Shown here piece by piece: positions 17,015-23,364 of a stretch of DNA of 64,000 nt; position 1 is the first letter of the stretch, and the number at the start of each line of letters is the position of its first letter. The notes below the pieces were generated by a model, which saw nothing but the letters and a program-made list of their open reading frames with translations, was not told the origin of the DNA and ran no database searches. This DNA comes from Pseudobutyrivibrio ruminis HUN009. Its GTDB lineage: Bacteria > Bacillota > Clostridia > Lachnospirales > Lachnospiraceae. Where the stretch lies: the NCBI RefSeq assembly GCF_000703005.1, contig NZ_JNLH01000001.1, positions 2,349,001 to 2,413,000 of the forward strand. Direction: 5' to 3'. The position numbers and the translations under genes are program-made.

Positions 17015-17226
17015 ATTTTCACTCCTCTTGCATTCAAATAATCTGTAATGTCATCGATAACATATGACGTACTTTGCGTGTGAATAATATCAAAGTGCTT
17101 TACCAAATAATTATTAATACAATCAACACTACTAAGTAATGAATAAACTTCAGAAGGAAGTTTTCCCCATTTATTAGCACAAGCATGAATCATATATATT
17201 ACAAATGAAAATGATTCCTGATTCAT
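17011..17226 (-). CDS. DUF3791 protein, first gene of cassette
   Basis: The protein is 71 residues with the DUF3791 pattern: VIYMIHACANKWGKLPSEVY, then DCINNYLVKHFDIIHTQST and a closing DDITDYLNARG. GAGGAGATT precedes the ATG. It overlaps the DUF3990 gene by ATGA. DUF3791 genes usually travel with DUF3990 genes, which suggests an antitoxin or partner role. Confidence 0.8.
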   Translation of the reverse strand: MNQESFSFVIYMIHACANKWGKLPSEVYSLLSSVDCINNYLVKHFDIIHTQSTSYVIDDITDYLNARGVKI

Positions 17227-17346
17227 ATTACTAATCTCCTCTACCTAGTTTCAACTATATACTAATAATAGTATAACAGATTAATCTGTAAAATAAAAAA
17301 ATGCATCGTACCTTCTACAGGTTATTTTGAACTTAATGACATTATC

Positions 17347-17583
17347 ACTGTACAAAAATATTTTCAAATTTGGCCTCATACAGTTTTTTTCTCTATAATT
17401 ATAATAATCACTGTACTATCAGTTATTAGACCGTTATTAGAAGCTAAAAAATCTATCCAATATTGCTAAAACAGAAGTTATCTAATACATTTATACAGTT
17501 ATTATCGCATCATCATTAAGAATAACTGTATGTACACATTTCCTATTACAGTGATTTTTTCACTTATTCCCATAAACACTGTA
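17347..17583. repeat. Array of 37-38 bp elements ending ACTGTA/TACAGT
   Basis: Inverted pairs are 17347-17352 with 17379-17384, 17493-17503 with 17521-17531 (11 bp perfect) and 17547-17553 with 17577-17583. An unpaired ACTGTA lies at 17410. The three complete elements span 37 to 39 bp and their interiors differ. No open reading frame covers them. Confidence 0.6.
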
Positions 17584-17612
17584 TATACAGAATTCTGGCT
17601 GAAATAGGAAGA

Positions 17613-17735
17613 GACTTCTGCCGTTTCCGACAGAAGTCTCCATAACTAAATTGTGCCGTCAGTGTCGGCACAATTAATCTTTATTTCTCACTAATCTTAT
17701 TCCACTCATAAGGAGTGTTCTGATACACGTAATAA
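17613..17735 (-). pseudogene. metA 3'-end copy 1 with its terminator hairpins
   Basis: 17681-17735 reads on the minus strand as YYVYQNTPYEWNKISEK and stop, identical in protein to the metA C-terminus but with four synonymous changes. Beyond the stop are two hairpins (17651-17673, GTGCCG with CGGCAC; 17613-17638, GACTTCTG with CAGAAGTC) shared almost base for base with copy 2 at 20343-20465. No other metA sequence adjoins it. Confidence 0.8.
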
Positions 17736-17855
17736 CCATGTACTTTGAAATTTCAACTCCTCATAAACACTGGCTTTTCGCTGAGGTATTTTTTCATTTA
17801 GCCTGAAATACCCTCGCCAAATCAACTGATTTTTCTAGCCCTATGAGGTACACTA

Positions 17856-17880
17856 ATTTTGCAACACCATGTTGCAAAAT
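17856..17880 (+). terminator. 11-bp perfect hairpin followed by TTTTC
   Basis: ATTTTGCAACA and TGTTGCAAAAT are separated by CCA and followed by TTTTC on the plus strand. It could terminate plus-strand transcripts, but no plus-strand gene precedes it. Confidence 0.4.
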
Positions 17881-17917
17881 TTTCACTTTATAGTTCTTTA
17901 TCCTTTAAGGCTTTTAC

Positions 17918-17968
17918 TTATTATGCCCAGATTGTGGGGGCAATGTCCCCACAATCTGGGCATAATAA
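17918..17968. repeat. 22-bp perfect inverted repeat
   Basis: The arms 17918-17939 and 17947-17968 are perfectly complementary over 22 bases and the loop is seven bases (GCAATGT). Neither side has a T-run, so it is not a typical terminator. Confidence 0.75.
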
Positions 17969-18043
17969 TAGACCAAAAATTCTAGGCGTCCCAATAGTCG
18001 CTGATCTATGAAAAAACTTTATAATCGCTTTTTATCAATACCT

Positions 18044-18070
18044 AAAAAATGGCGGGAAATTCTTCCCGCC
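18044..18070 (-). terminator. Minus-strand terminator GGCGGGAA-TTCCCGCC
   Basis: An eight-base GC-rich stem with a GAAT loop is followed by ATTTTTT on the minus strand. It may end transcription of the acetyltransferase gene upstream, about 300-450 bases away. Confidence 0.7.
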
Positions 18071-18359
18071 TACGGTGATCCAAAGAGCTCTCGCCCAGAT
18101 CACTATTATAGTACCATAATATTTAAGCAGTGCAAACAACTCAAAATCTTTCTGCATTTGCAATTTGCATTTTCTGCACATTTCTATTTTATAAAATCAT
18201 GTTGTTACACCATTATCTACTTAATACATCTAGGTCAGAATCCTCATATCTATTTTGCCCTGGTAAACTCTTTTTGTATTTCCAACATTTGCTTTTAGCC
18301 ATTTCTGAAACTGTACATTAAAAGAAAATGTTTTACCAATTTTTTCCTTGAAAAAGGCT

Positions 18360-18581
18360 CTATGCTTTTCTGAACAAACTATATTTTGTGATTGTATCTT
18401 CAGTTATTACACCTACGTCAATAGAGTACCTCTTTGTCTTAGTTACCTTCTTAACTTTTCCAATCTCAAGATAATAAGCAATTCTATCAGTAAGCTCTAC
18501 CTTTCCTCCTATTGTTGCTAAAAACTTTTTATAAACAACTCCATATCCACACAATTCCAGATGCCGATTGGCATCTGGCAC
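18360..18581 (-). CDS. Doubtful small ORF overlapping the GNAT gene
   Basis: The frame is 73 codons and its first 64 bases overlap the acetyltransferase gene in another frame. The part outside the overlap (FLATIGGKVELTDRIAYYLE) looks protein-like, so it may be a real small gene starting later, or the tail of a broken one. I see no clear ribosome site. Confidence 0.3.
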   Translation of the reverse strand: MPDANRHLELCGYGVVYKKFLATIGGKVELTDRIAYYLEIGKVKKVTKTKRYSIDVGVITEDTITKYSLFRKA

Positions 18582-19027
18582 TCTCTTCTTGCATACTCCG
18601 TAAACCCTATCGCTTCATAACAATGCCTTGCGCTCTCATTATTCTCGAATACGCCCAGGTCAATTCTTGTGGCAGTCATATTTTCCTTTACATACTCTAT
18701 TCCAAGCTTGAGCAGCTCTTTTCCGTATCCCTTTCCCCGAAACTCAGGACTCACAATTACAAAACCAAATCGAACAGAACTGTCATCGTCATCTCTCGGA
18801 TACCTTATGATGAAATGTCCAATAATATCCTCATTATCATCCACTGCAGTGAGAGGAATGAATCTCCCCGTTTCAAGCTGAGAGGCATAATTATCATTAA
18901 TATCTTCGCCTGAAAGCGGATACTTATTATATCTGTCAGCAGACCATTTGTATAATTCCTCCTCCGATCTGAGCCACCCGGTTATTATCTGAGCATCTTC
19001 TTTTTTGAAATCTCTCAATATCATCAT
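18518..19027 (-). CDS. GNAT-family N-acetyltransferase
   Basis: The protein is 169 residues, standard GNAT length. It opens MILRDFKKEDAQIITGWL and has the acetyl-CoA pyrophosphate-binding motif A as SPEFRGKGYGKELLKLGIEY (about residues 93-112, R-G-K-G-Y-G). The closing motif NESARHCYEAIGFTE matches motif B. The substrate is not evident; the subfamily resembles RimJ/RimL-like and aminoglycoside-type acetyltransferases. It is the first gene in the cassette between metA-end copies 1 and 2 and points away from the PDDEXK-like gene beside it. Confidence 0.85.
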   Translation of the reverse strand: MMILRDFKKEDAQIITGWLRSEEELYKWSADRYNKYPLSGEDINDNYASQLETGRFIPLTAVDDNEDIIGHFIIRYPRDDDDSSVRFGFVIVSPEFRGKGYGKELLKLGIEYVKENMTATRIDLGVFENNESARHCYEAIGFTEYARRECQMPIGIWNCVDMELFIKSF

Positions 19028-19267
19028 TATCTACCCTCCATCCTCCTGAATTTATTTTATTAAATATTTACGAAATAAACAATGCGGGGGCATTTGCAGC
19101 CTGCGATGAGACCTTTGCAGCAATATGTAAAGTAACTATAATAATCTACATATATCATAATTTGGTTCTTGATTAAGCATAAATCTTGTTATATATTTTT
19201 GTTGTTTTTCAAATGCTCATTCGAGTGATAACTCCCTGATTTTACTATTAATTTAGAAAGGATATTA

Positions 19268-20068
19268 ATGAACAAAACTTCATCACAAGAGCAAAGAATT
19301 GACGATTTAAAATCTGAGCTAGCTAAAATTACCAAGGAACTTTCCAAAGCCCCTAATGGGTCACTTAATGCGGTTAAAACTTCAAATGGTTTCAAATATT
19401 TTCAAATAGAAAAGAACCATGGAACTGTAAAAAGAACCTACATCAAAAAAGAAAAGATTGCATTAGCAACTGCCCTTGCCAAGAAGCGATATAACAAGGT
19501 TCGCAAGCAAGAAATTGAAAATGAGATAGCATCAATTAAACTAAAATTAGATAGAACTCCAAAAATCTCTTCAACAGATCTACTCTATAACATTCCAGGC
19601 TATAGTAATCTTCTTCAGGCCTTGCTAAATCCCAATTACATAAAACAGCAGAAATGGCTATCACAACCTTATATACATAATGACAAACACCAGGAAACAC
19701 TTCGATTTAAAACATCTGCTGGAATTACCGTAAGATCTAAATCAGAGACGCTTATAGTTCGTGGATTATCAGATTATAGTATTCCATTTAAATATGAATG
19801 TGGGCTCGAGATTAATGGAACTATATATTTCCCAGATTTTACAATATATAAGGCTTCTGAAGACATTGAATTAATCTGGGAACACTTTGGAATGATGGAC
19901 AATACTGAATATCGATTCAATGCAATGAACAAACTTAATAGTTATATCAACAAAGGCTATGTTCCAGGCCATAATCTGATATGTACCTTTGAAACTATTA
20001 ATTCACCACTTACCGAAGATATTATTAAAAGAACAATTGAAGCTTACCTGCTGGACAAAAAGGTATAA
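19268..20068 (+). CDS. Coiled-coil protein with PD-(D/E)xK-like domain
   Basis: The protein is 266 residues. Residues 5-25 and 80-100 are coiled-coil-like and the linker is strongly basic (KRTYIKKEKI). The C-terminal 110 residues have the order of a restriction-endonuclease fold: RSKSETLIVRGL (Glu), IYFPDFTIY (Asp in PDF), and LIWEHFGMMD, where the usual E-x-K is E-x-H. It could be a nuclease of mobile elements, possibly inactive or of altered metal use. GAAAGGATATTA precedes the ATG. Its stop codon lies inside the first GGTATAAC repeat. It is the only long plus-strand gene of the block. Confidence 0.65.
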   Translation: MNKTSSQEQRIDDLKSELAKITKELSKAPNGSLNAVKTSNGFKYFQIEKNHGTVKRTYIKKEKIALATALAKKRYNKVRKQEIENEIASIKLKLDRTPKISSTDLLYNIPGYSNLLQALLNPNYIKQQKWLSQPYIHNDKHQETLRFKTSAGITVRSKSETLIVRGLSDYSIPFKYECGLEINGTIYFPDFTIYKASEDIELIWEHFGMMDNTEYRFNAMNKLNSYINKGYVPGHNLICTFETINSPLTEDIIKRTIEAYLLDKKV

Positions 20069-20250
20069 CCATCTATCATTATTGCTCTTAGTTATACCTT
20101 TTTGACTTCAATCCATTGTCTCATTACCCACTATAAGGTATAACCTTCCATAAATTCCTATGCCAGTTATACCTTTTTGACTTCATATTAGTCCCTCATA
20201 AATAATAAAAGGGTATAACTACCTCCCATATCAGCCCAAGATTATACCTT
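20057..20250. repeat. Three-unit array, GGTATAAC-N21-GTTATACC, period 75
   Basis: GGTATAAC begins at 20062, 20137 and 20212, exactly 75 bases apart. Each is followed by a 21-base interior of unrelated sequence and then GTTATACC (ATTATACC in unit 3). In unit 1 the arms extend to 13 perfect bases (20057-20069 with 20091-20103). Units 1 and 2 are followed by the same TTTTTGACTTCA and a 38-base spacer. The stop codon of the preceding gene lies within unit 1. Confidence 0.8.
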
Positions 20251-20342
20251 CAAAGAAAAAAGAGCCCTAAAAAACGCCGATTTGTTAACAAAGATCAAAT
20301 TCATTTTTCACTATTATATCGTATTTACGAAATAAATTAAAA

Positions 20343-20465
20343 ACTTCTGCCGTTTCCGACAGAAGTCTTCATAACTAAATTGTGCCGTCAGTGTCGGCAC
20401 AATTCAATCTTTATTTCTCACTAATCTTATTCCACTCATAAGGAGTATTCTGGTACACGTAATAA
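20343..20465 (-). pseudogene. metA 3'-end copy 2 with its terminator hairpins
   Basis: 20411-20465 encodes on the minus strand the same 17 C-terminal residues of MetA and a stop. It differs from the true gene at six bases and from copy 1 at two, all synonymous. The two hairpins after the stop match copy 1. Upstream metA sequence is absent. Confidence 0.8.
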
Positions 20466-20659
20466 CACGGGCGCAAATTTTTCAAAGCCGCTCCTCCAGC
20501 GGGCTAAAAGGGCTTTTCCAAAACCGCGCTCCATTGCGCTCCATTTGTAAGTAGATGGAGCCATTAATTATGATCAAAACACCATTTTTGACATAATAAT
20601 AGACCAGTTAGTCTGGGCGGCACCAGAGTTCTGGCCTATATAAACCACTTATAAATATC
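20466..20659. other. Gap with a degenerate copy of the small ORF at 21354
   Basis: 20588-20640 resembles 21377-21430 and 17960-18009 (ATAGACCAG, then CTGGG, then CTGG-CTAT). In this copy a one-base change in length breaks the frame. A short hairpin AGCCGCT-CCTCC-AGCGGGCT lies near 20496. I see no gene. Confidence 0.45.
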
Positions 20660-20686
20660 AAAAGGACCCTGATTTCTCAGAGTCCT
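20660..20686 (-). terminator. Terminator of structured RNA copy 2
   Basis: On the minus strand AGGACTCTGA, loop GAAA and TCAGGGTCCT are followed by TTTT. Confidence 0.8.
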
Positions 20687-20790
20687 CTGCGTTCTAAAAG
20701 ATATTTGGCTACCGTCGCCTCTGTAGCATCTCTTTTGACCCATAGGGTGTGTGGTTGCAACGAAATTTACCACCTCAAATATCTCTTATT
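20660..20790 (-). ncRNA. Structured RNA with kissing loops, copy 2
   Basis: It begins about 20 bases after the stop of PBECR paralogue 2. P1 closing helix: 20776-20784 with 20699-20707. P2: GTGGT (20769-20773) with ACCAC (20751-20755). P4: GCTAC (20723-20727) with GTAGC (20708-20712). The P2 loop CGTTGC (20757-20762) can pair with GCGACG (20713-20718) in the P4 loop, with one G-U. Each helix has the same place and length as in copy 1 but different bases. The unpaired AGAGAT before P4 is conserved in both, as is the C-C-N-A-T-G-G after P2. A terminator (20660-20686) ends it. Confidence 0.72.
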
Positions 20791-20805
20791 TGTATGAATA
20801 TTGTA

Positions 20806-21213
20806 TCAAGATTTCTCTTTTTTGTAAAGAACCTGCTTATTCCTCAAATAGCTTTGTAATCGTTTGTCACTGATTTTCCATCCAGAAATAATAGAATTAG
20901 CTAATTGCCCATTCTGCGAATCTGTACATATCTTTAAAACAATAAATGTATGCTGGTCAGGTTTTTCACTAGATTCAATCTTCTTTATAACAAGTCCAGT
21001 GTTTTCATGCTTACTGTCACTAATAATAAAATCTGGACTAATTATAGTATCCTTAAGTTCTATAAGAACGTCATTATATGCATCTGGATGATGATCTGCT
21101 ATATGAATAACTGACTTGTTTGTTAAAACGACCCTATCTGTGTCAATATTCTCTGTGATGCATTTATATATATTTATATCTAAAGCGCATAATTCTTTAA
21201 CTTCTAAGTCCAC
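20806..21213 (-). CDS. PBECR-type nuclease-fold small protein (paralogue 2)
   Basis: The protein is 135 residues, clearly related to the one at 9101-9481: IYKCITENIDTDRVVLTNKS, then HIADHHPDAYNDV, ISPDFIISDSK, and a closing YLRNKQVLYKKEKS. The conserved His-Pro (HHPDAY) is kept. It starts at GTG with GGAGG ten bases upstream; I see no better start. The structured RNA follows the stop by about 20 bases, exactly as in paralogue 1. It lies in the cassette between metA-end copy 2 and metA. RNase activity is predicted from the family only. Confidence 0.68.
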   Translation of the reverse strand: MDLEVKELCALDINIYKCITENIDTDRVVLTNKSVIHIADHHPDAYNDVLIELKDTIISPDFIISDSKHENTGLVIKKIESSEKPDQHTFIVLKICTDSQNGQLANSIISGWKISDKRLQSYLRNKQVLYKKEKS

Positions 21214-21353
21214 AGCAATTCATCCTCCACTTAATTACCGAACTAATATTACCATAGATACAGTTGTTTGAAAAATTATATTTTCCATTTCTGTGCATTT
21301 AAAACATAATCGACACGGTTATTTATATCTATTGACAGTTACTATATATGCCT

Positions 21354-21497
21354 TCAGTCAGTGGGCACCTGATCCTTGGCATAAAAATAGACCAGTACTT
21401 CTGGGCTCCACCAGAGTCGCTGGTCTATGTATATTTCTTCAGTTTTGCTCTCTAGAAAATCAAGCAACTCATCATATGTCTTGAACGGTTTATCCAT
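21354..21497 (-). CDS. Small ORF, 47 aa, with degenerate copies nearby
   Basis: The frame reads MDKPFKTYDELLDFLESK, then IYIDQRLWWSPEVLVYFYAK. AGGGA lies five bases before the ATG. Its second half has two degenerate DNA copies, at 17960-18009 (same frame, IDQRL then LVYYYA) and 20588-20640 (frame broken). The opening faintly recalls Abi_2 proteins, which I cannot support further. Confidence 0.4.
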   Translation of the reverse strand: MDKPFKTYDELLDFLESKTEEIYIDQRLWWSPEVLVYFYAKDQVPTD

Positions 21498-21593
21498 AAT
21501 TTCCCTATAAATAACGAAAGGCCCCCTCAGGAGCCTTCCGGACCAGAGGCTTCACAAGTTTCTCCAGTACGTTCACTAATAAAGATATTAGCA

Positions 21594-21713
21594 TCATTGA
21601 AACAAATCGTCAATATCTCTCTTAAAGCTCTCGTCAACCGATTGTTCATCCTCATCTATTTGCTCATAATATTCATTTAGAGCTTGTAAAGCTTCATCTT
21701 TTTTATCGTCCAT
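21594..21713 (-). CDS. Small acidic ORF, 39 aa
   Basis: The frame reads MDDKKDEALQALNEYYEQID and ends SFKRDIDDLFQ. It is helical and very acidic, like some small antitoxins or anti-restriction peptides. AAGGA is 12 bases upstream, rather far. Whether it is translated is uncertain. Confidence 0.35.
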   Translation of the reverse strand: MDDKKDEALQALNEYYEQIDEDEQSVDESFKRDIDDLFQ

Positions 21714-21787
21714 AACACCTATTATCCTTAACATTTAAAATGGGAATGCATATGCCGTAGCAATGTACATCCCCATTCAGTGGTTGA

Positions 21788-21887
21788 TTTTTCCGTTGTC
21801 TGCCAACCTCCAGCACCTATGTCTGGAAAATATCAGGTTTTTCCGTTGCCTGCCAACCTCCAGCACCTATGTCTGGAAAAAGTATCA
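21788..21887. repeat. 50-bp tandem duplication
   Basis: Two adjacent copies of a 50-bp unit (TTTTTCCGTTG, CTGCCAACCTCCAGCACC, TATGTCTGGAAAA) differ at about one base in the core. TTTTCC and GGAAAA at the ends of each unit can pair. No gene covers them. Confidence 0.75.
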
Positions 21888-22053
21888 GATTTTAGGTGTC
21901 AACCCACCAAGGCATACGCCTTTCTTACTTACATAATATATCGGATTACTTCAAAAAAACAATATACATCTTTTCAAGTATAGATATCTTGCCTTATGAA
22001 GTTCATATAAGATAATTAACCAATAATTCACTTACGCCCCACTTTAAATTATC

Positions 22054-22321
22054 TATCACAACACAACGAAAGATAGCGGGCTGGACAGACTTGCTGTGAT
22101 AAAAAAAATGAAAATTTACACTAGATTTTATCACATGAAGTCTCGGAAGCCGCATGCTGTCGTTGGTTTGTGATAAAAATTTGAGGATTTTGACTGATTT
22201 TTATCACAAGAAGTCTCAGCAGCCCCTTGTCTTCGTTCACTTGTGATAAATCCTAAGTCAAATCAGACAAAATTTATCACAGCCCAATGGAAGATAGCGG
22301 GCTGACAGGCTTCTTGTGATA
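22054..22321. repeat. Four 47-48 bp elements ending TATCACA/TGTGATA
   Basis: Units are 22054-22101, 22129-22175, 22202-22248 and 22275-22321, starting 75, 73 and 73 bases apart. Every unit has TATCACA and TGTGATA ends, and TTTATCACA/TGTGATAAA in units 2-4. The interiors are related (consensus near AACGAAAGA, AGCGGGCTG, GAGACTTCT), with units 1 and 4 on the plus strand and 2 and 3 inverted. The array sits directly behind the metA terminator. Confidence 0.8.
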
Positions 22322-22327
22322 AATCAA

Positions 22328-22357
22328 AAGTGCCGAAACCAAAAGGCAGCGGCACTT
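22328..22357 (-). terminator. metA terminator
   Basis: On the minus strand AAGTGCCG pairs with CGGCACTT and is followed by TTGATTT, about 16 bases after the metA stop. Confidence 0.7.
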
Positions 22358-22372
22358 AAATCAATTCATTCT

Positions 22373-23296
22373 TTATTTCTCGCTAATCTTATTCCACTCG
22401 TAAGGGGTGTTCTGATATACGTAATAATTCAACCAGTTCGAATACAAGATATTCCCGTGGCTTCGCCACTGTAGCAGAGGCTTCTGCTCCGGATCGTCGT
22501 CTGGGTAATAATTTTCAGGCATTGCAATTTCAAGGCCTTTGCCCAAATCGCGCTTGTATTCGCTGTCTAGTGTGTAGCGGTCGTACTCTGGGTGGCCCAT
22601 CACGAAGATGTTGCTTCCATCCTTAGACATGCACAGGAATACCCCGGCTTCCTCGCTCTTTGCGCACACTACCAAATCCTCGCATGCTTCGATATCCTCG
22701 GTGCGCACGCCAGTGTGACGGCTGTGTGGTGCATAGAAAACATCGTCAAAGCCACGCACAAGTGGTATCTTGCGATTCAATACTCGGTGTGGGAATACGC
22801 CAAATTTCTTTTCGTCCAAATCGTATTTATCGATGCCGTATCTGTAGTAAAGCCCCGCCTGGCATCCCCAGCACAGATGCAGAGTGGATGTCACATGTGT
22901 CTTTGTCCACTCAAAGATTTTGCACATCTCATCCCAGTATTCCACCTCTTCAAAAGGCATCTGCTCCAGTGGTGCGCCTGTGATGATAAGTCCATCGAAA
23001 TATCTGTCATACACATCTTCTATCTTTTCATAGAAGTTGTTCAGATGAGTCTTGCTTGTGTTTTTGCTTTCGTGACTTCCTACTGTAAGGAAAGTCACAT
23101 CCACCTGCAAAGGTGTGTTTGAAAGAGAACGTAACAACTGAAGCTCTGTGGCTTCTTTTAATGGCATCAGATTAAGAATCCCAATACTGATAGGTCTGAT
23201 GTCCTGGTGGGTAGATCGATTTTCGTCCATGACGAAAATATTCTCATGCTCAAGTATTGCCTTTGCAGGTAAATCGTTTTGTGTTCTGATTGGCAT
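22373..23296 (-). CDS. metA: Homoserine O-acyltransferase, probably acetyl-type
   Basis: The protein is 307 residues, standard MetA length. The catalytic cysteine is in HLCWGCQAGLYY (about residue 142) and the His/Glu pair in MGHPEYDRY (about 235-237). At the position that sets acyl choice the sequence is GAPLEQMPFEEVEYW; Glu there (Gly in E. coli) is reported to favour acetyl-CoA, so the product is probably O-acetylhomoserine for methionine synthesis. GAGGAGA precedes the ATG. No SAM riboswitch or T-box is visible in the 68-base gap upstream. Its last 17 codons recur twice downstream, marking a possible insertion site. Confidence 0.95.
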   Translation of the reverse strand: MPIRTQNDLPAKAILEHENIFVMDENRSTHQDIRPISIGILNLMPLKEATELQLLRSLSNTPLQVDVTFLTVGSHESKNTSKTHLNNFYEKIEDVYDRYFDGLIITGAPLEQMPFEEVEYWDEMCKIFEWTKTHVTSTLHLCWGCQAGLYYRYGIDKYDLDEKKFGVFPHRVLNRKIPLVRGFDDVFYAPHSRHTGVRTEDIEACEDLVVCAKSEEAGVFLCMSKDGSNIFVMGHPEYDRYTLDSEYKRDLGKGLEIAMPENYYPDDDPEQKPLLQWRSHGNILYSNWLNYYVYQNTPYEWNKISEK

Positions 23297-23364
23297 ACCT
23301 ATTATTCTCCTCTGTTATTATAAAAAAATCCTTCTCAATTTATAATTTCTAATAATAACACAAC

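Larger units (their letters stand above)
17227..18359. other. Gene-free, repeat-rich region
   Basis: I see no credible coding sequence here. The region holds the ACTGTA/TACAGT inverted repeats, a metA 3'-end copy with two upstream hairpins, an 11-bp and a 22-bp perfect palindrome, a degenerate copy of the small ORF at 21354, and a minus-strand terminator at 18044-18070. These are listed separately. Confidence 0.7.

Noticed and set aside
18045..18110. A small RNA gene on the minus strand with promoter TATAAT at 18105-18110
   Set aside because: The GTGATC/GATCAC hairpin starts upstream of the predicted transcript start, and the -35 spacing is poor. Only the terminator was kept.
18008..18298. 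Plus-strand ORF of 96 codons
   Set aside because: No ribosome site, low-complexity hydrophobic product, and it runs through a terminator hairpin.
20057..20103. GGTATAAC...GTTATACC as an integron attC site
   Set aside because: The general look is similar (inverted ends at a gene's stop), but the bases do not fit RYYYAAC/GTTRRRY, the units are tandem, and there is no integron integrase.
20057..22321. Inverted-end arrays as a CRISPR array
   Set aside because: The constant parts are inverted pairs and not direct repeats, there are only three or four units, and no cas genes are present.
22054..22321. TTTATCACA repeats as DnaA boxes/origin
   Set aside because: The sequence differs from TTATCCACA and there is no dnaA or dnaN gene nearby.
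23297..23364. SAM riboswitch or T-box before metA
   Set aside because: The gap is only 68 bases and shows no such structure.
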